From positions 1 to 22,783 of the forward strand of contig NZ_JAKJHX010000089.1 in NCBI RefSeq assembly GCF_021648855.1: a stretch of 22,783 bases of DNA. The letters run 5' to 3'. Position 1 is the first letter of the stretch; each line of letters starts with the position of its first letter. The notes beneath the pieces were generated by a model that saw only the letters and a program-made list of their open reading frames with translations, had not been told where the DNA came from and did not search any database. This DNA is from Tychonema litorale BBK16. GTDB taxonomy: Bacteria; Cyanobacteriota; Cyanobacteriia; Cyanobacteriales; Microcoleaceae. Made by a program: the position numbers and the translations under genes. This document shows positions 1 to 6,363 of this stretch, piece after piece.

Positions 1-47
1 TTGGCAATCTGTCGAGAATCCTAAAAGATGCAATCTAACGATACGAT

Positions 48-88
48 CAAATAAGCCTCGACAACTTTTAGTTATCGAGGCTTGTTTG
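48..88 (-). terminator. Intrinsic terminator downstream of tRNA-fMet
   Basis: Arms 53-61 (AAGCCTCGA) and 75-83 (TCGAGGCTT) form a perfect 9-bp stem with a 13-nt loop. The pairing can extend outward to 48 and 88 with one mismatch. It lies just past the 3' end of the minus-strand tRNA, and the minus strand continues with a T-rich stretch. The U-tract is weak, so this is a likely rather than certain terminator. Confidence 0.6.
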
Positions 89-96
89 ATTTAATT

Positions 97-173
<77 letters not shown>

Positions 174-191
174 TCGCTTTCTCCATGTCCT

Positions 192-221
192 AATATAAAC
201 ACATCTTTCTGAAAATAGCAA
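192..221 (-). promoter_or_regulatory. Candidate promoter of tRNA-fMet
   Basis: On the minus strand TTGCTA (221-216) and TATATT (197-192) are 18 nt apart. They would place a start site about 10 nt before the tRNA 5' end at 173. The -35-like hexamer overlaps the inner arm of the hairpin at 217-264. Only the match to the sigma-70 consensus supports it. Confidence 0.4.
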
Positions 222-264
222 CCCCTAAATCAAAAAAACTTTTGAGATTGTGGGAGGGGTTGCT
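217..264 (-). terminator. Hairpin after the asparaginase gene, possible terminator
   Basis: AGCAACCCCT (217-226) and AGGGGTTGCT (255-264) are perfect 10-bp arms around a 28-nt loop. They lie 25 nt beyond the asparaginase stop on the minus strand and are followed by ATTTTC. The loop is long and the U-tract short, so termination is plausible but unproven. Confidence 0.4.
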
Positions 265-288
265 GAAATCGGCTTCCCATAAGCACTT

Positions 289-1242
289 TTAGAGCATCGA
301 GACTTCGCCGACTACCTCCAAACGTTTGAATTCGCTGAGAGTCATGTAAGTTTCCGAGAGAGTTTCCGCGATCGCCGCAGTGATCCATCCCAATTGCTTG
401 AGCAAATGAATCGCCACCGCAAATTGAGCGCGCTTTGCCCCATCCGTCACTTTAATTGCCAAACCCATGCCTTCGCCAACCAGGCCAATGCACTGCACCC
501 CTTCGGCACCAGATTTGCTGACAACTTCCCCTTGAGTCAAGCGCATCAGTTCCGTATCAAATCTTCCCTCACCCGAAATCATTGTCGGGTGATGAGTCAT
601 GGCGCGGACAATCCGTTCCATGTCCACATTGTCACCACTGGCCAACTTAGCGTACAGAGAAGCCATTTGCCCCAACTGTAATAGATAAGTAGGAGCGCCA
701 CAGTCATCACGAGCGCTGATAAACTCTTCAGCAGGCATTGCCAACAAGTCAGCCACCTTGCCCAAAATAAGCTGCTGGACGGGATGTTTGCGGCGCAAAT
801 AAGTTTCCAGTGGCCAGTGGAGTTGCTGACAGACAGCCAGCATTCCGGCGTGTTTGCCGGAACAGTTATATTGCAACGAACTTGTTTTGCCTTCAGGAAT
901 CGGGCATTGAAGTTTAGAGGGGTCAATGTCGCAGTGCCACAGGATGTTGAACACTTGCCGCGATTGCTCGATCGTCCCTTGATGAGAACTGCACATAATC
1001 GCTAAATCTCGATCGCTCAGTTCGTAGCGTTCTAAAGTACCAGTCGCTGTCACCGCCAAAGCTTGAAAAGGCTTGAGTGAAGAACGCACAAAGGTCGCCG
1101 TTTCCGAGTTGCCAGCAACGGACAGAACGCGGCCGCGATTGTCACAGACAGCCGCTTGGACGCGATGCTTAGATTCCACAATACCTTCGCGCAGCAGTCT
1201 GACTTCCAGTTCGGGAGCTTGGGTTCGTTTTCCCCTTGTCAT
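289..1242 (-). CDS. L-asparaginase, Asparaginase_II (Rhizobium etli AnsA) type
   Basis: Predicted to hydrolyse L-asparagine to aspartate and ammonia in the cytoplasm. The 317-aa protein carries the signature of the Asparaginase_II family, which is unrelated to E. coli AnsA/AnsB: SSLK at 54-57 (Ser-x-x-Lys), SSH at 85-87, NCSGKH at 126-131, DDCGAPT at 179-185 and KSGAEG at 243-248. In the R. etli enzyme the equivalent Ser-x-x-Lys pair is catalytic, and the two Cys plus Lys (here C127, K130, C181) bind a metal; all are present. There is no signal peptide. The ATG at 1242 has no clear Shine-Dalgarno and abuts an ATTTTAG heptamer repeat, but the family motifs begin at the expected distance from it. 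Length is close to the family norm. Family assignment is confident; activity is inferred. Confidence 0.9.
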   Translation of the reverse strand: MTRGKRTQAPELEVRLLREGIVESKHRVQAAVCDNRGRVLSVAGNSETATFVRSSLKPFQALAVTATGTLERYELSDRDLAIMCSSHQGTIEQSRQVFNILWHCDIDPSKLQCPIPEGKTSSLQYNCSGKHAGMLAVCQQLHWPLETYLRRKHPVQQLILGKVADLLAMPAEEFISARDDCGAPTYLLQLGQMASLYAKLASGDNVDMERIVRAMTHHPTMISGEGRFDTELMRLTQGEVVSKSGAEGVQCIGLVGEGMGLAIKVTDGAKRAQFAVAIHLLKQLGWITAAIAETLSETYMTLSEFKRLEVVGEVSML

Positions 1243-1246
1243 ATCA

Positions 1247-1267
1247 ATTTTAGATTTTAGATTTTAG
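1247..1267. repeat. ATTTTAG heptamer tandem repeat
   Basis: Three perfect copies of ATTTTAG followed by a partial copy, directly upstream of the asparaginase start codon. It is one of several 7-nt tandem repeats in this window, resembling the short tandemly repeated sequences known from filamentous cyanobacteria. Confidence 0.8.
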
Positions 1268-1279
1268 ATTTTTAGATGG

Positions 1280-1420
1280 ATTTCGGTTGCGCCGTCAGGA
1301 CATAGAGGACACGGCAGTGCCGTGTCCCTACCCCGGTTAATTGTAGGGACTAGGGCCAAGCCGTGTCCTTGATCTAAGCCTTGGACTCAGGACACAGCGT
1401 GTCGAAAGCTTTGGGTAATA
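1280..1420. repeat. Intergenic palindromic repeat with GGACACGGC arms
   Basis: Between the CGLD27 gene and the asparaginase gene. At 1307-1327 GGACACGGCA and TGCCGTGTCC are perfect 10-bp arms around a single G. Related GTGTCC blocks recur near 1360 and 1390. The left part (1280-1299, ATTTCGGTTGCGCCGTCAGG) is nearly repeated at 9487-9507 after rimP. This looks like a dispersed intergenic repeat; no coding potential was seen. Confidence 0.6.
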
Positions 1421-1448
1421 TCAATTCCGATGCTAGTGGAATTGCCGA

Positions 1449-1949
1449 TTACAAACAACTCCAAATTAGTCCCCCGGCAACCAGGAATAGCGTCAAACCA
1501 TAAAATGTCTGCCGCAGACGCTTCAGAATAGGTTCTAGCTGGTAGTTGACAATCAATCGGTCTTGAAGCAAGACTTCGGGAGTTTTCAGCCAGGATTGAC
1601 CGTCATACCAGCCGGATTCTTCGTAGACGACTGTGGGGTTAGAAAGGCGCGATCGCACGTAGAACCAACCTAAATACAGTCGCAGCAAAGCTAATCCTAG
1701 AATAAAACTGGCACCAGTGGCACCACTAATGGCAAACTGAACTGGATACTTGAAAGGAGCAAAGCTAGCGGCTGCCAGTGGCCCCGATACCAAGCAACTC
1801 CAACCCCATACCCAAGCAAGTTTTGCCAAATACTGTTGCCAACTGAGAGTTCCCCAGCTAAAAAACCAGGATTCTTTCAGCTCTTGATATTCATTGATCG
1901 GTCGTTGTTCTTGGGGAACAGGACAAATCGAAACAGAAGTATTTTTCAC
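1449..1949 (-). CDS. CGLD27 family (DUF1230) membrane protein
   Basis: Small integral membrane protein of the CGLD27/DUF1230 family, conserved in cyanobacteria, algae and plant chloroplasts. Its molecular function is unknown; the plant member has been connected with iron deficiency. Early residues include the family-like CPVPQEQRPINEYQ. Hydrophobic segments lie at about 45-65, 75-100 and the last 15 residues. I prefer the GTG at 1949: AGAGG sits 9 nt upstream and the codon begins 1 nt after the rsfS stop, which indicates translational coupling. That gives 166 aa. A TTG at 1979 is also open but would overlap rsfS by 29 nt. Same strand as rsfS, so probably co-transcribed. Confidence 0.88.
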   Translation of the reverse strand: MKNTSVSICPVPQEQRPINEYQELKESWFFSWGTLSWQQYLAKLAWVWGWSCLVSGPLAAASFAPFKYPVQFAISGATGASFILGLALLRLYLGWFYVRSRLSNPTVVYEESGWYDGQSWLKTPEVLLQDRLIVNYQLEPILKRLRQTFYGLTLFLVAGGLIWSCL

Positions 1950-1950
1950 A

Positions 1951-2376
1951 TTAGCGATCCTCTGCAACAGAAAAATCAATGCGTTCGGCGTGTCCCCAGA
2001 ACGCTTCTAGATTGTAGAACTCGCGTTCTTGAGGTTTCAAAATGTGGACGATCGCGTCGCCGTAGTCCATGACTATCCAACTGGCATCTGATTGACCTTC
2101 TATACGCAGTGGCAGGCGTTGCCATTCTTCTTCTACTTGGTCGGCGATCGCTTGCGAGATCGCTCGTACCTGGACGTTGGAAAATCCGGTAATGATGACA
2201 AAGTAATCTGCTAGGTAGCAGACTTCCGATACACAGAGTAATACAATCTCATGCCCTTTTCGGTCTTCGGCAGCATGGGCAATGGTCAAAGCCAGAGGGC
2301 GGGTGGGGTCTGGAGATGCACTTGGAGTCGCTATAGACTGGGCCAAGGCATATTCAAGTTGGGTTCTATCTGACAT
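1951..2376 (-). CDS. rsfS: Ribosome silencing factor RsfS
   Basis: RsfS (YbeB/Iojap family) binds ribosomal protein uL14 on the 50S subunit and blocks joining to 30S, shutting down translation in starvation or darkness. The 141-aa product contains the family core: a helix at about 30-40, CYLADYFVIITGFSNVQVRAI near 53-73, a basic/acidic helix, and SDASWIVMDYGDAIVHIL near 96-113. The N-terminal 25 residues are low complexity, as often seen in cyanobacterial homologues. ATG at 2376; a weak AGGA lies about 13 nt upstream. The gene is 1 nt from the CGLD27 start and on the same strand as yqeK 415 nt upstream; rsfS and yqeK are frequently neighbours in bacteria. Confidence 0.95.
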   Translation of the reverse strand: MSDRTQLEYALAQSIATPSASPDPTRPLALTIAHAAEDRKGHEIVLLCVSEVCYLADYFVIITGFSNVQVRAISQAIADQVEEEWQRLPLRIEGQSDASWIVMDYGDAIVHILKPQEREFYNLEAFWGHAERIDFSVAEDR

Positions 2377-2791
2377 TCAGTGTGTGTGTTCCTAAGTAGG
2401 GGCTAATTGACGATTGACGATTGACGATCAGTTGTTGGGAGTTTGAGATCAGAAATAGCAGCTTAGAAAAAGCTAAAATTTACACTTCCGGGTACTGTAA
2501 GACACGGGGATTATTAGGGAAAAAATTGGAGGGACAAGCCGGAGATTGTGGTTAATTGTGTTAACGACAACACATCTTTTTGTACGACGTACATTTATTT
2601 TTACCTTTGAGCATTAAACTGTCTTCTGGAAGTCGTATTTTGAGATAATTGCTAATTATTATAACAGAAAAATACCCTTCCTATTCAGTTGACGAGTCCC
2701 CAAAGATTGAAGGCAGGTTAAAACCTCCAACTGACTTTCGGCTTCCCAATTTTTGGGGAATTGCCTCCATGATCCTAGCTAAATTTTGCTT
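2377..2791. other. Intergenic region between yqeK and rsfS
   Basis: 415 nt without a convincing gene. It contains a GACGATT heptamer repeat (2409-2428, just under three copies), an 11-nt palindrome GTACGACGTAC near 2583, and distant arms CCCCAAA (2698-2704) and TTTGGGG (2752-2758) that could fold in the yqeK 3' UTR. The rsfS promoter should lie here, but I could not pick one with confidence. Confidence 0.5.
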
Positions 2792-3427
2792 TTAACTTGT
2801 AATCTGTTCGATCGACTCCCGTGTCAAATTTCCTGTTTCTGGCGATTCGCGAGCCATTTGCAGCGCCCAATTGCGGGTAAGTACGGTGCGCGGGTGGATG
2901 TAGCAGCGAGTTTCTAGCAAATACTTCAGAGAATAATCGCTAGTTTGCCAGACGGCTGCATAAAGATTTTGCACGCTGGCTTGTCGCAATGCTTCTAGTT
3001 CGGGAGTATTACCACGGCTCGGTTCTATAGTGTCTGCGATAAACACAGTACAACTGAGTTGACTCATATTTGGTCTGCCGAGGGTATGATTGGCGATCGC
3101 CTCCAATATTTCTCCATCCACCACCCCGAACTCGTCTCTGGCGACGATCGCGCTGGCATCTGCGTGTAGCAGGTGCGGGTGCGCGACTAACACTGAGTCT
3201 AGCTCTAAACCTTCGGCCTTTGCCATTTGCAAAAGCAGTTGAGGTTTAAAATATTTTGCCAAATCGTGCAACAATCCAGCCGATCGGGCTTTAGCTTCAT
3301 CGAGCCCGTAAAGGCGAGCCAAATCACCCGCAGATTGCTCCACTCCGAGAATATGTGTGATCCTAGCAGCAGGAACACGCTCTGAGAGCCAATTGAGGAC
3401 GCGATCGCGCGCTGGTGCAAGTATCAA
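2792..3427 (-). CDS. yqeK: YqeK-type HD-domain Ap4A hydrolase
   Basis: YqeK family HD-domain metalloenzymes cleave diadenosine tetraphosphate symmetrically into two ADP, removing a stress dinucleotide. Metal-ligand motifs of the HD superfamily are present: H25, H54-D55 in GLLHDLAKYF, H83 and H88 in the AHPHLLHAD segment, H114 in IANHT, and D132 in IADTIEP. At 211 aa it is of typical length. The start is a TTG at 3427; GGAG stands 7 nt upstream and no in-frame ATG precedes the conserved region. In many bacteria yqeK sits next to rsfS, and here rsfS follows on the same strand after 415 nt. The family is clear; substrate is taken from the Bacillus-type homologues. Confidence 0.92.
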   Translation of the reverse strand: MILAPARDRVLNWLSERVPAARITHILGVEQSAGDLARLYGLDEAKARSAGLLHDLAKYFKPQLLLQMAKAEGLELDSVLVAHPHLLHADASAIVARDEFGVVDGEILEAIANHTLGRPNMSQLSCTVFIADTIEPSRGNTPELEALRQASVQNLYAAVWQTSDYSLKYLLETRCYIHPRTVLTRNWALQMARESPETGNLTRESIEQITS

Positions 3428-3480
3428 ATATTAACTCCGAAATTGTATAATTTCTTTTATTTTAACTTTAACAGCATTCG

Positions 3481-3511
3481 TCCCACGTCTCACTCGCGAC
3501 GGAGCGTGGGA
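3481..3511. mobile_element. Hairpin resembling an IS200/IS605 end
   Basis: TCCCACG (3481-3487) and CGTGGGA (3505-3511) form a 7-bp stem with a 17-nt loop, preceded by ATTCG and followed by TGAAGG. Hairpins of this look are common at IS200/IS605-family ends in cyanobacteria, and a tnpB remnant lies 70 nt downstream. Assignment rests on resemblance and context only. Confidence 0.35.
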
Positions 3512-3580
3512 TGAAGGCGCGTCAGTGAGAAATTGACCAACAAACGAATTGTATCCTATTTATTTCCTTTACATACTACT

Positions 3581-3837
3581 AGACAAACCTATCGCAGAAA
3601 AAAAGGCTCTAACCGTCGTAAAAAAGCAATTAAAAAACTAGCTATCTAACACAAACGACACTATCCAAGAATGTTCTAGTTGATTGCAAAGTCAAAAAAC
3701 CGCTATCAGAAAGAACACACAATTGCCCTAATTGTCAGGTCAATTTCTGTAGGGTTCTGAACGCGGCAATAAACATAAAGAATCGTGGGACGCACGATCT
3801 AAAAGCTCAAATTATGTCCTCAATAAGGAGTCTTTGA
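3581..3837 (+). pseudogene. tnpB: Decayed C-terminal part of an IS200/IS605 tnpB
   Basis: Frames with inserted stops and a shift read as the C-terminal half of TnpB (OrfB), the RNA-guided nuclease of IS200/IS605 elements. First block: RRKKGSNRRKKAIKKLAI, then a stop. After a second stop and a frameshift: LSERTHNCPNCQVNF, the remaining CxxC of the zinc finger, then VLNAAINIKNRGTHDLKAQ. In intact proteins this second part follows the zinc finger and carries a catalytic Asp; here it reads VLNAA, so that Asp and one Cys pair seem lost. The N-terminal half is missing. Non-functional; TnpB identity is confident from the motif order. Confidence 0.8.
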
Positions 3838-3841
3838 GAAG

Positions 3842-3881
3842 CCTACACTTACCTGTAATCAGGAAGTGTAGGTACGTCACG
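3842..3881 (+). mobile_element. Probable right-end hairpin of the decayed IS605-type element
   Basis: CCTACACTT (3842-3850) pairs perfectly with AAGTGTAGG (3864-3872). Inside the loop CCT/AGG can also pair. It lies a few bases after the last tnpB-like codon and is followed by TACGTCACG. IS200/IS605 right ends carry a subterminal hairpin here, and in intact elements this part of the transcript forms the scaffold of the TnpB guide RNA. The exact cleavage end is not determinable. Confidence 0.55.
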
Positions 3882-3972
3882 AAAAATACCATCTCCCAAA
3901 AGAGAGTCCCATTTATGGGGCGATTTTTGTCTTAAGTTCGGCGGACAGCACTAAATCAATTTAGCAATGACA

Positions 3973-4152
3973 TCACGCTGGAACTACGGGGTCGAAGACA
4001 ACAGTCAACCTGTCAGCCGGAACCATCCGCTTGAGAATTTGCAAGTGACCGTCCGCATCAGACCAACTGCGAAACTGACCCACAACCACCTTGTCCAAAT
4101 TCGGAAGCGAACGAACTATAGTCCATGGCTTAAGACATTTTTCTTGCAGCAT
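3973..4152 (-). CDS. Conserved cyanobacterial small protein, 59 aa
   Basis: A 59-aa soluble protein of unknown function. The core reads KPWTIVRSLPNLDKVVVGQF, then RSWSDADGHLQILKRM and a hydrophobic end (TVVFDP). It resembles small hypothetical proteins I know from other cyanobacteria (KPWAI-R-LPN, DA-GHL--LRR patterns). The ATG at 4152 is decisively supported by a textbook AAGGAGGT with 9-10 nt spacing; the open frame extends 11 codons further upstream but that would run through the Shine-Dalgarno. The strong ribosome site suggests high expression. A 10-bp hairpin lies in the leader. It sits alone between mobile-element remnants and the kinase gene. No catalytic motif is visible. Confidence 0.75.
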   Translation of the reverse strand: MLQEKCLKPWTIVRSLPNLDKVVVGQFRSWSDADGHLQILKRMVPADRLTVVFDPVVPA

Positions 4153-4183
4153 AATAGATATACCTCCTTTTTCAATGGGAGCC

Positions 4184-4226
4184 AAAGCCAGTCAACCATA
4201 ATTTTCCAGGGCTGAGGACTGGCTTT
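4184..4226 (-). promoter_or_regulatory. Leader hairpin upstream of the 59-aa gene
   Basis: AAAGCCAGTC (4184-4193) and GACTGGCTTT (4217-4226) are perfect 10-bp arms with a 23-nt loop. On the minus strand the stem ends 16 nt before the GGAGGT of the 59-aa gene, so it would be in the 5' UTR if transcription starts further upstream. Role unknown. Confidence 0.4.
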
Positions 4227-4366
4227 TGACTTTGTAAACTCGCCCTTCTCTCAAAACATATCACAAAAAAATAGTTTGTGATTATATCTTATTTTTCATT
4301 GATTTTATAGCTAATTTCTACCCAACACATCATTTATGGTAATTGGTAATTAGGAATTGGTCATGG

Positions 4367-4450
4367 AAATAACAAATAACAAATAACAAATAACAACTAA
4401 CTAATCACCAATGACCAATGACCAATGACTAATGACTAATGACTAATGAC
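4367..4450. repeat. AAATAAC and CAATGAC/TAATGAC heptamer repeats
   Basis: Four perfect AAATAAC units (4367-4394), then after 14 nt three CAATGAC and three TAATGAC units (4409-4450). All units are 7 nt. The last unit shares its final base with the TAG stop codon of the kinase gene (4450-4452). Region 4227-4366 holds AT-rich DNA and the palindrome at 4260-4282; no gene seen. Confidence 0.85.
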
Positions 4451-5952
4451 TACACATCTCGCCGTGACAGCAAAAACCAAATCCCACCCAAACCCAAAAC
4501 ACCGCACAAAACCCCACCTTCCCACCCAAAAACAGTACCACCAGGCAAATGTCCCGGCTTTGCTTTAGAAGTGAAATTTATCTCAGAACAGTATACCCAT
4601 TGATCGTTAACCCGCCAGTCCACGCGATCGCCAAACTTTTCCCAAACAGTAGCATCATAAACTCCCGGCTTCCCCCCCAACTTTAGCCACAGACCCTTTT
4701 GCACAGAAAAACCAAACCTGCGATGACTATGATTCACCCAAAGTTGATCGATAGTCTGCAAATCCTTAGCCGGAAACTTCCTGATATCTTCCTCACTTAA
4801 ATAACCTCTGGAAGTTTGCTCCATCACCTCCAACATTTTCAGAGAAGTTTCCTCATCAGCACCCCGCCAATTTTGAGCGGCAAGCAGTCTTTCCAACACA
4901 GAATAATTAATCCCTTTCTCCGATTCTAAATTCACAGAAACTAGCGGAGTTTCAATAACAGGTTGAGTCGCCATAGAAGGACTAACAACTGTCACCTGCT
5001 GCGACTGCGGCACCGATGGAATAATAACCACAGAAGTAGGTTTTAAAACCTCTAAAACTTCCAAAGCAGACTTATAGCGGTCTTTAACATACTCCTGAAT
5101 CAACTTATCCAAAATTTGACCTAAATCCTGGCTAATCTTTGTGCCTTTAGGCAAAGCCTCCCTCCACAGCCAGCGACCTTCAAGCGGGTCGTAAAGGTCA
5201 TCATGAATGTCCCCATAGATATCCAAATATGGCATCACAGAAGTCAGCAAGCGAATGCAAGTCACCCCTAAACTGTAAAGGTCGCTAGCAGGAACAGCCT
5301 TGCCATGTCGTTGTTCTAGAGCCGCATAGCCGGGAGTTCCCAACTTAGTTCCGGCTTGGCTAGGAGCAGCAGCTACTACCTGTTTAGAAACCCCAAAATC
5401 GATCAGCACCAATCTGCGATCGCGATTGCGGCGGATCACATTTTCGGGCTTAATATCCCGGTGAATTACATTACGCTCATGCACAAAATTCAACAAAGGC
5501 AACAAATCTAACAGCAGTTCCCTAGTTTTAATTTCGCTATAAGCACCGTACTTATCTAACTCATCCTTTAAATTATTGCCATCAATAAACTCTTGCACCA
5601 AATACAAGCGCCCATCTTCCTCAAAATAAGAAATTAACTGAGGAATTTGGGGATGTTTCAGTTCATAGAGCCTTCTTGCTTCTTGTTCAAACAATCGGAC
5701 ATACTTTTTAAAATGACCAGGCTTCCGCTGAAACTCCTGTGGTGGCGACAACTGCTTGATGACGCAGAGCTCCTCAAACTTCCCGTGATTAACAGCTCGA
5801 AAAGTTCTGCCAAATCCCCCGTCGCGCAGGGGTTCAGTTGCTGCATAAAGGTCTTTCAACAGCAATTTTGAACCGCAATTAAGACAATACTTCGTGCCTG
5901 GTGGGTTCTGACGCTTGTCTCCAGGGCAATCGAGATTAAGGCAGTAGGTCAT
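4450..5952 (-). CDS. Zinc-ribbon / Ser-Thr protein kinase / GUN4-domain membrane protein
   Basis: Predicted signalling kinase coupled to a tetrapyrrole-binding-type domain. In order: N-terminal four-cysteine zinc ribbon (C4, C9, C23, C26); Hanks-type kinase at about 35-305 with glycine loop GGFG (45-48), Lys66 in VIKQ, HRDIKPEN (164-171), DFG (186-188) and the activation-segment ALEQ; a Pro/Ser/Val-rich linker (307-345); a GUN4 domain at about 346-450 beginning INYSVLERLLAAQNW; and one C-terminal transmembrane helix (about 475-496) followed by RR. Catalytic residues look intact, so the kinase should be active. Kinase-GUN4 fusions are a cyanobacterial family; whether this GUN4 domain binds porphyrin is unknown. 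ATG at 5952 lacks an obvious Shine-Dalgarno; a TATAAT lies 23 nt upstream. Mobile-element debris begins about 55 nt upstream of the start. Confidence 0.9.
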   Translation of the reverse strand: MTYCLNLDCPGDKRQNPPGTKYCLNCGSKLLLKDLYAATEPLRDGGFGRTFRAVNHGKFEELCVIKQLSPPQEFQRKPGHFKKYVRLFEQEARRLYELKHPQIPQLISYFEEDGRLYLVQEFIDGNNLKDELDKYGAYSEIKTRELLLDLLPLLNFVHERNVIHRDIKPENVIRRNRDRRLVLIDFGVSKQVVAAAPSQAGTKLGTPGYAALEQRHGKAVPASDLYSLGVTCIRLLTSVMPYLDIYGDIHDDLYDPLEGRWLWREALPKGTKISQDLGQILDKLIQEYVKDRYKSALEVLEVLKPTSVVIIPSVPQSQQVTVVSPSMATQPVIETPLVSVNLESEKGINYSVLERLLAAQNWRGADEETSLKMLEVMEQTSRGYLSEEDIRKFPAKDLQTIDQLWVNHSHRRFGFSVQKGLWLKLGGKPGVYDATVWEKFGDRVDWRVNDQWVYCSEINFTSKAKPGHLPGGTVFGWEGGVLCGVLGLGGIWFLLSRRDV

Positions 5953-5974
5953 ATATTAAAAACAGGTGAACAAA

Positions 5975-5980
5975 ATTATA
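5975..5980 (-). promoter_or_regulatory. Candidate -10 box of the kinase gene
   Basis: The minus strand has a perfect TATAAT at 5980-5975, giving a start site about 15 nt before the ATG. No good -35 is found 16-18 nt upstream, where the sequence approaches the tnpB fragment (ends about 6007). Either the promoter is -10 dependent, or it was altered by the insertion. Confidence 0.35.
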
Positions 5981-6006
5981 CTTAGCTTCGCACAAAATCC
6001 TGAACT

Positions 6007-6363
6007 CCCTCCAATCCTAAAACGTGCTGATTGACTGCTACTTCTTTTCTTGAATTTAGGATATCCGACTTTACGTCCCTTTCTCTTTCCTTTACAGAAG
6101 TTGAAAAAATTCTTGAAAGCAACATCTAAATCGGCAACCGATTGTTGCAAGGGAATACACGACACTTCTCCTAGCCAAGCTCTTTCTTCAGTATTTTTAG
6201 CCTGAGTAATTACTATTTTTTGAACTTCTGCCGAACTTGGCTTTTTCTCAGACTGCTTGCACAACGCAAGAGCATCGTTCCAAACTACACGCACACAGCC
6301 AAACAACTGAGCTAAACCCTACTGCTGTTGGTCGGTTGGGTAGATTCTGTAGCGATGTCTAAA
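6007..6363 (-). pseudogene. tnpB: Truncated N-terminal fragment of an IS200/IS605 tnpB
   Basis: Reads as the TnpB N-terminus: FRHRYRIYPTDQQQ, an in-frame TAG (6321-6319) where a Gln codon CAG is expected, then GLAQLFGCVRVVWNDALA, the ITQAKNTEERAWLGEVSCIP segment, LQQSVADLDVAFKNFF and the basic KGRKVGYPKFKKR. Similarity stops near RFRIGG (about 6007); the catalytic core and zinc finger are absent. The open frame then runs 17 codons into unrelated DNA to 5956. No start codon precedes FRHRY; a TGA does. It is therefore a doubly broken remnant. It differs from the C-terminal fragment at 3581-3837 in strand, so the two are not simply halves of one copy. Confidence 0.85.

Noticed and set aside
597..926. 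109-codon frame on the same strand as, but out of frame with, asparaginase
   Set aside because: Fully inside the asparaginase gene, whose catalytic motifs cover the same bases.
4260..4282. ATCACAAA / TTTGTGAT palindrome as a CRP (SYCRP1) site
   Set aside because: The CRP consensus is TGTGA-N6-TCACA; here the half-sites are in the opposite order and spacing, so it is more likely just a small hairpin in AT-rich DNA.
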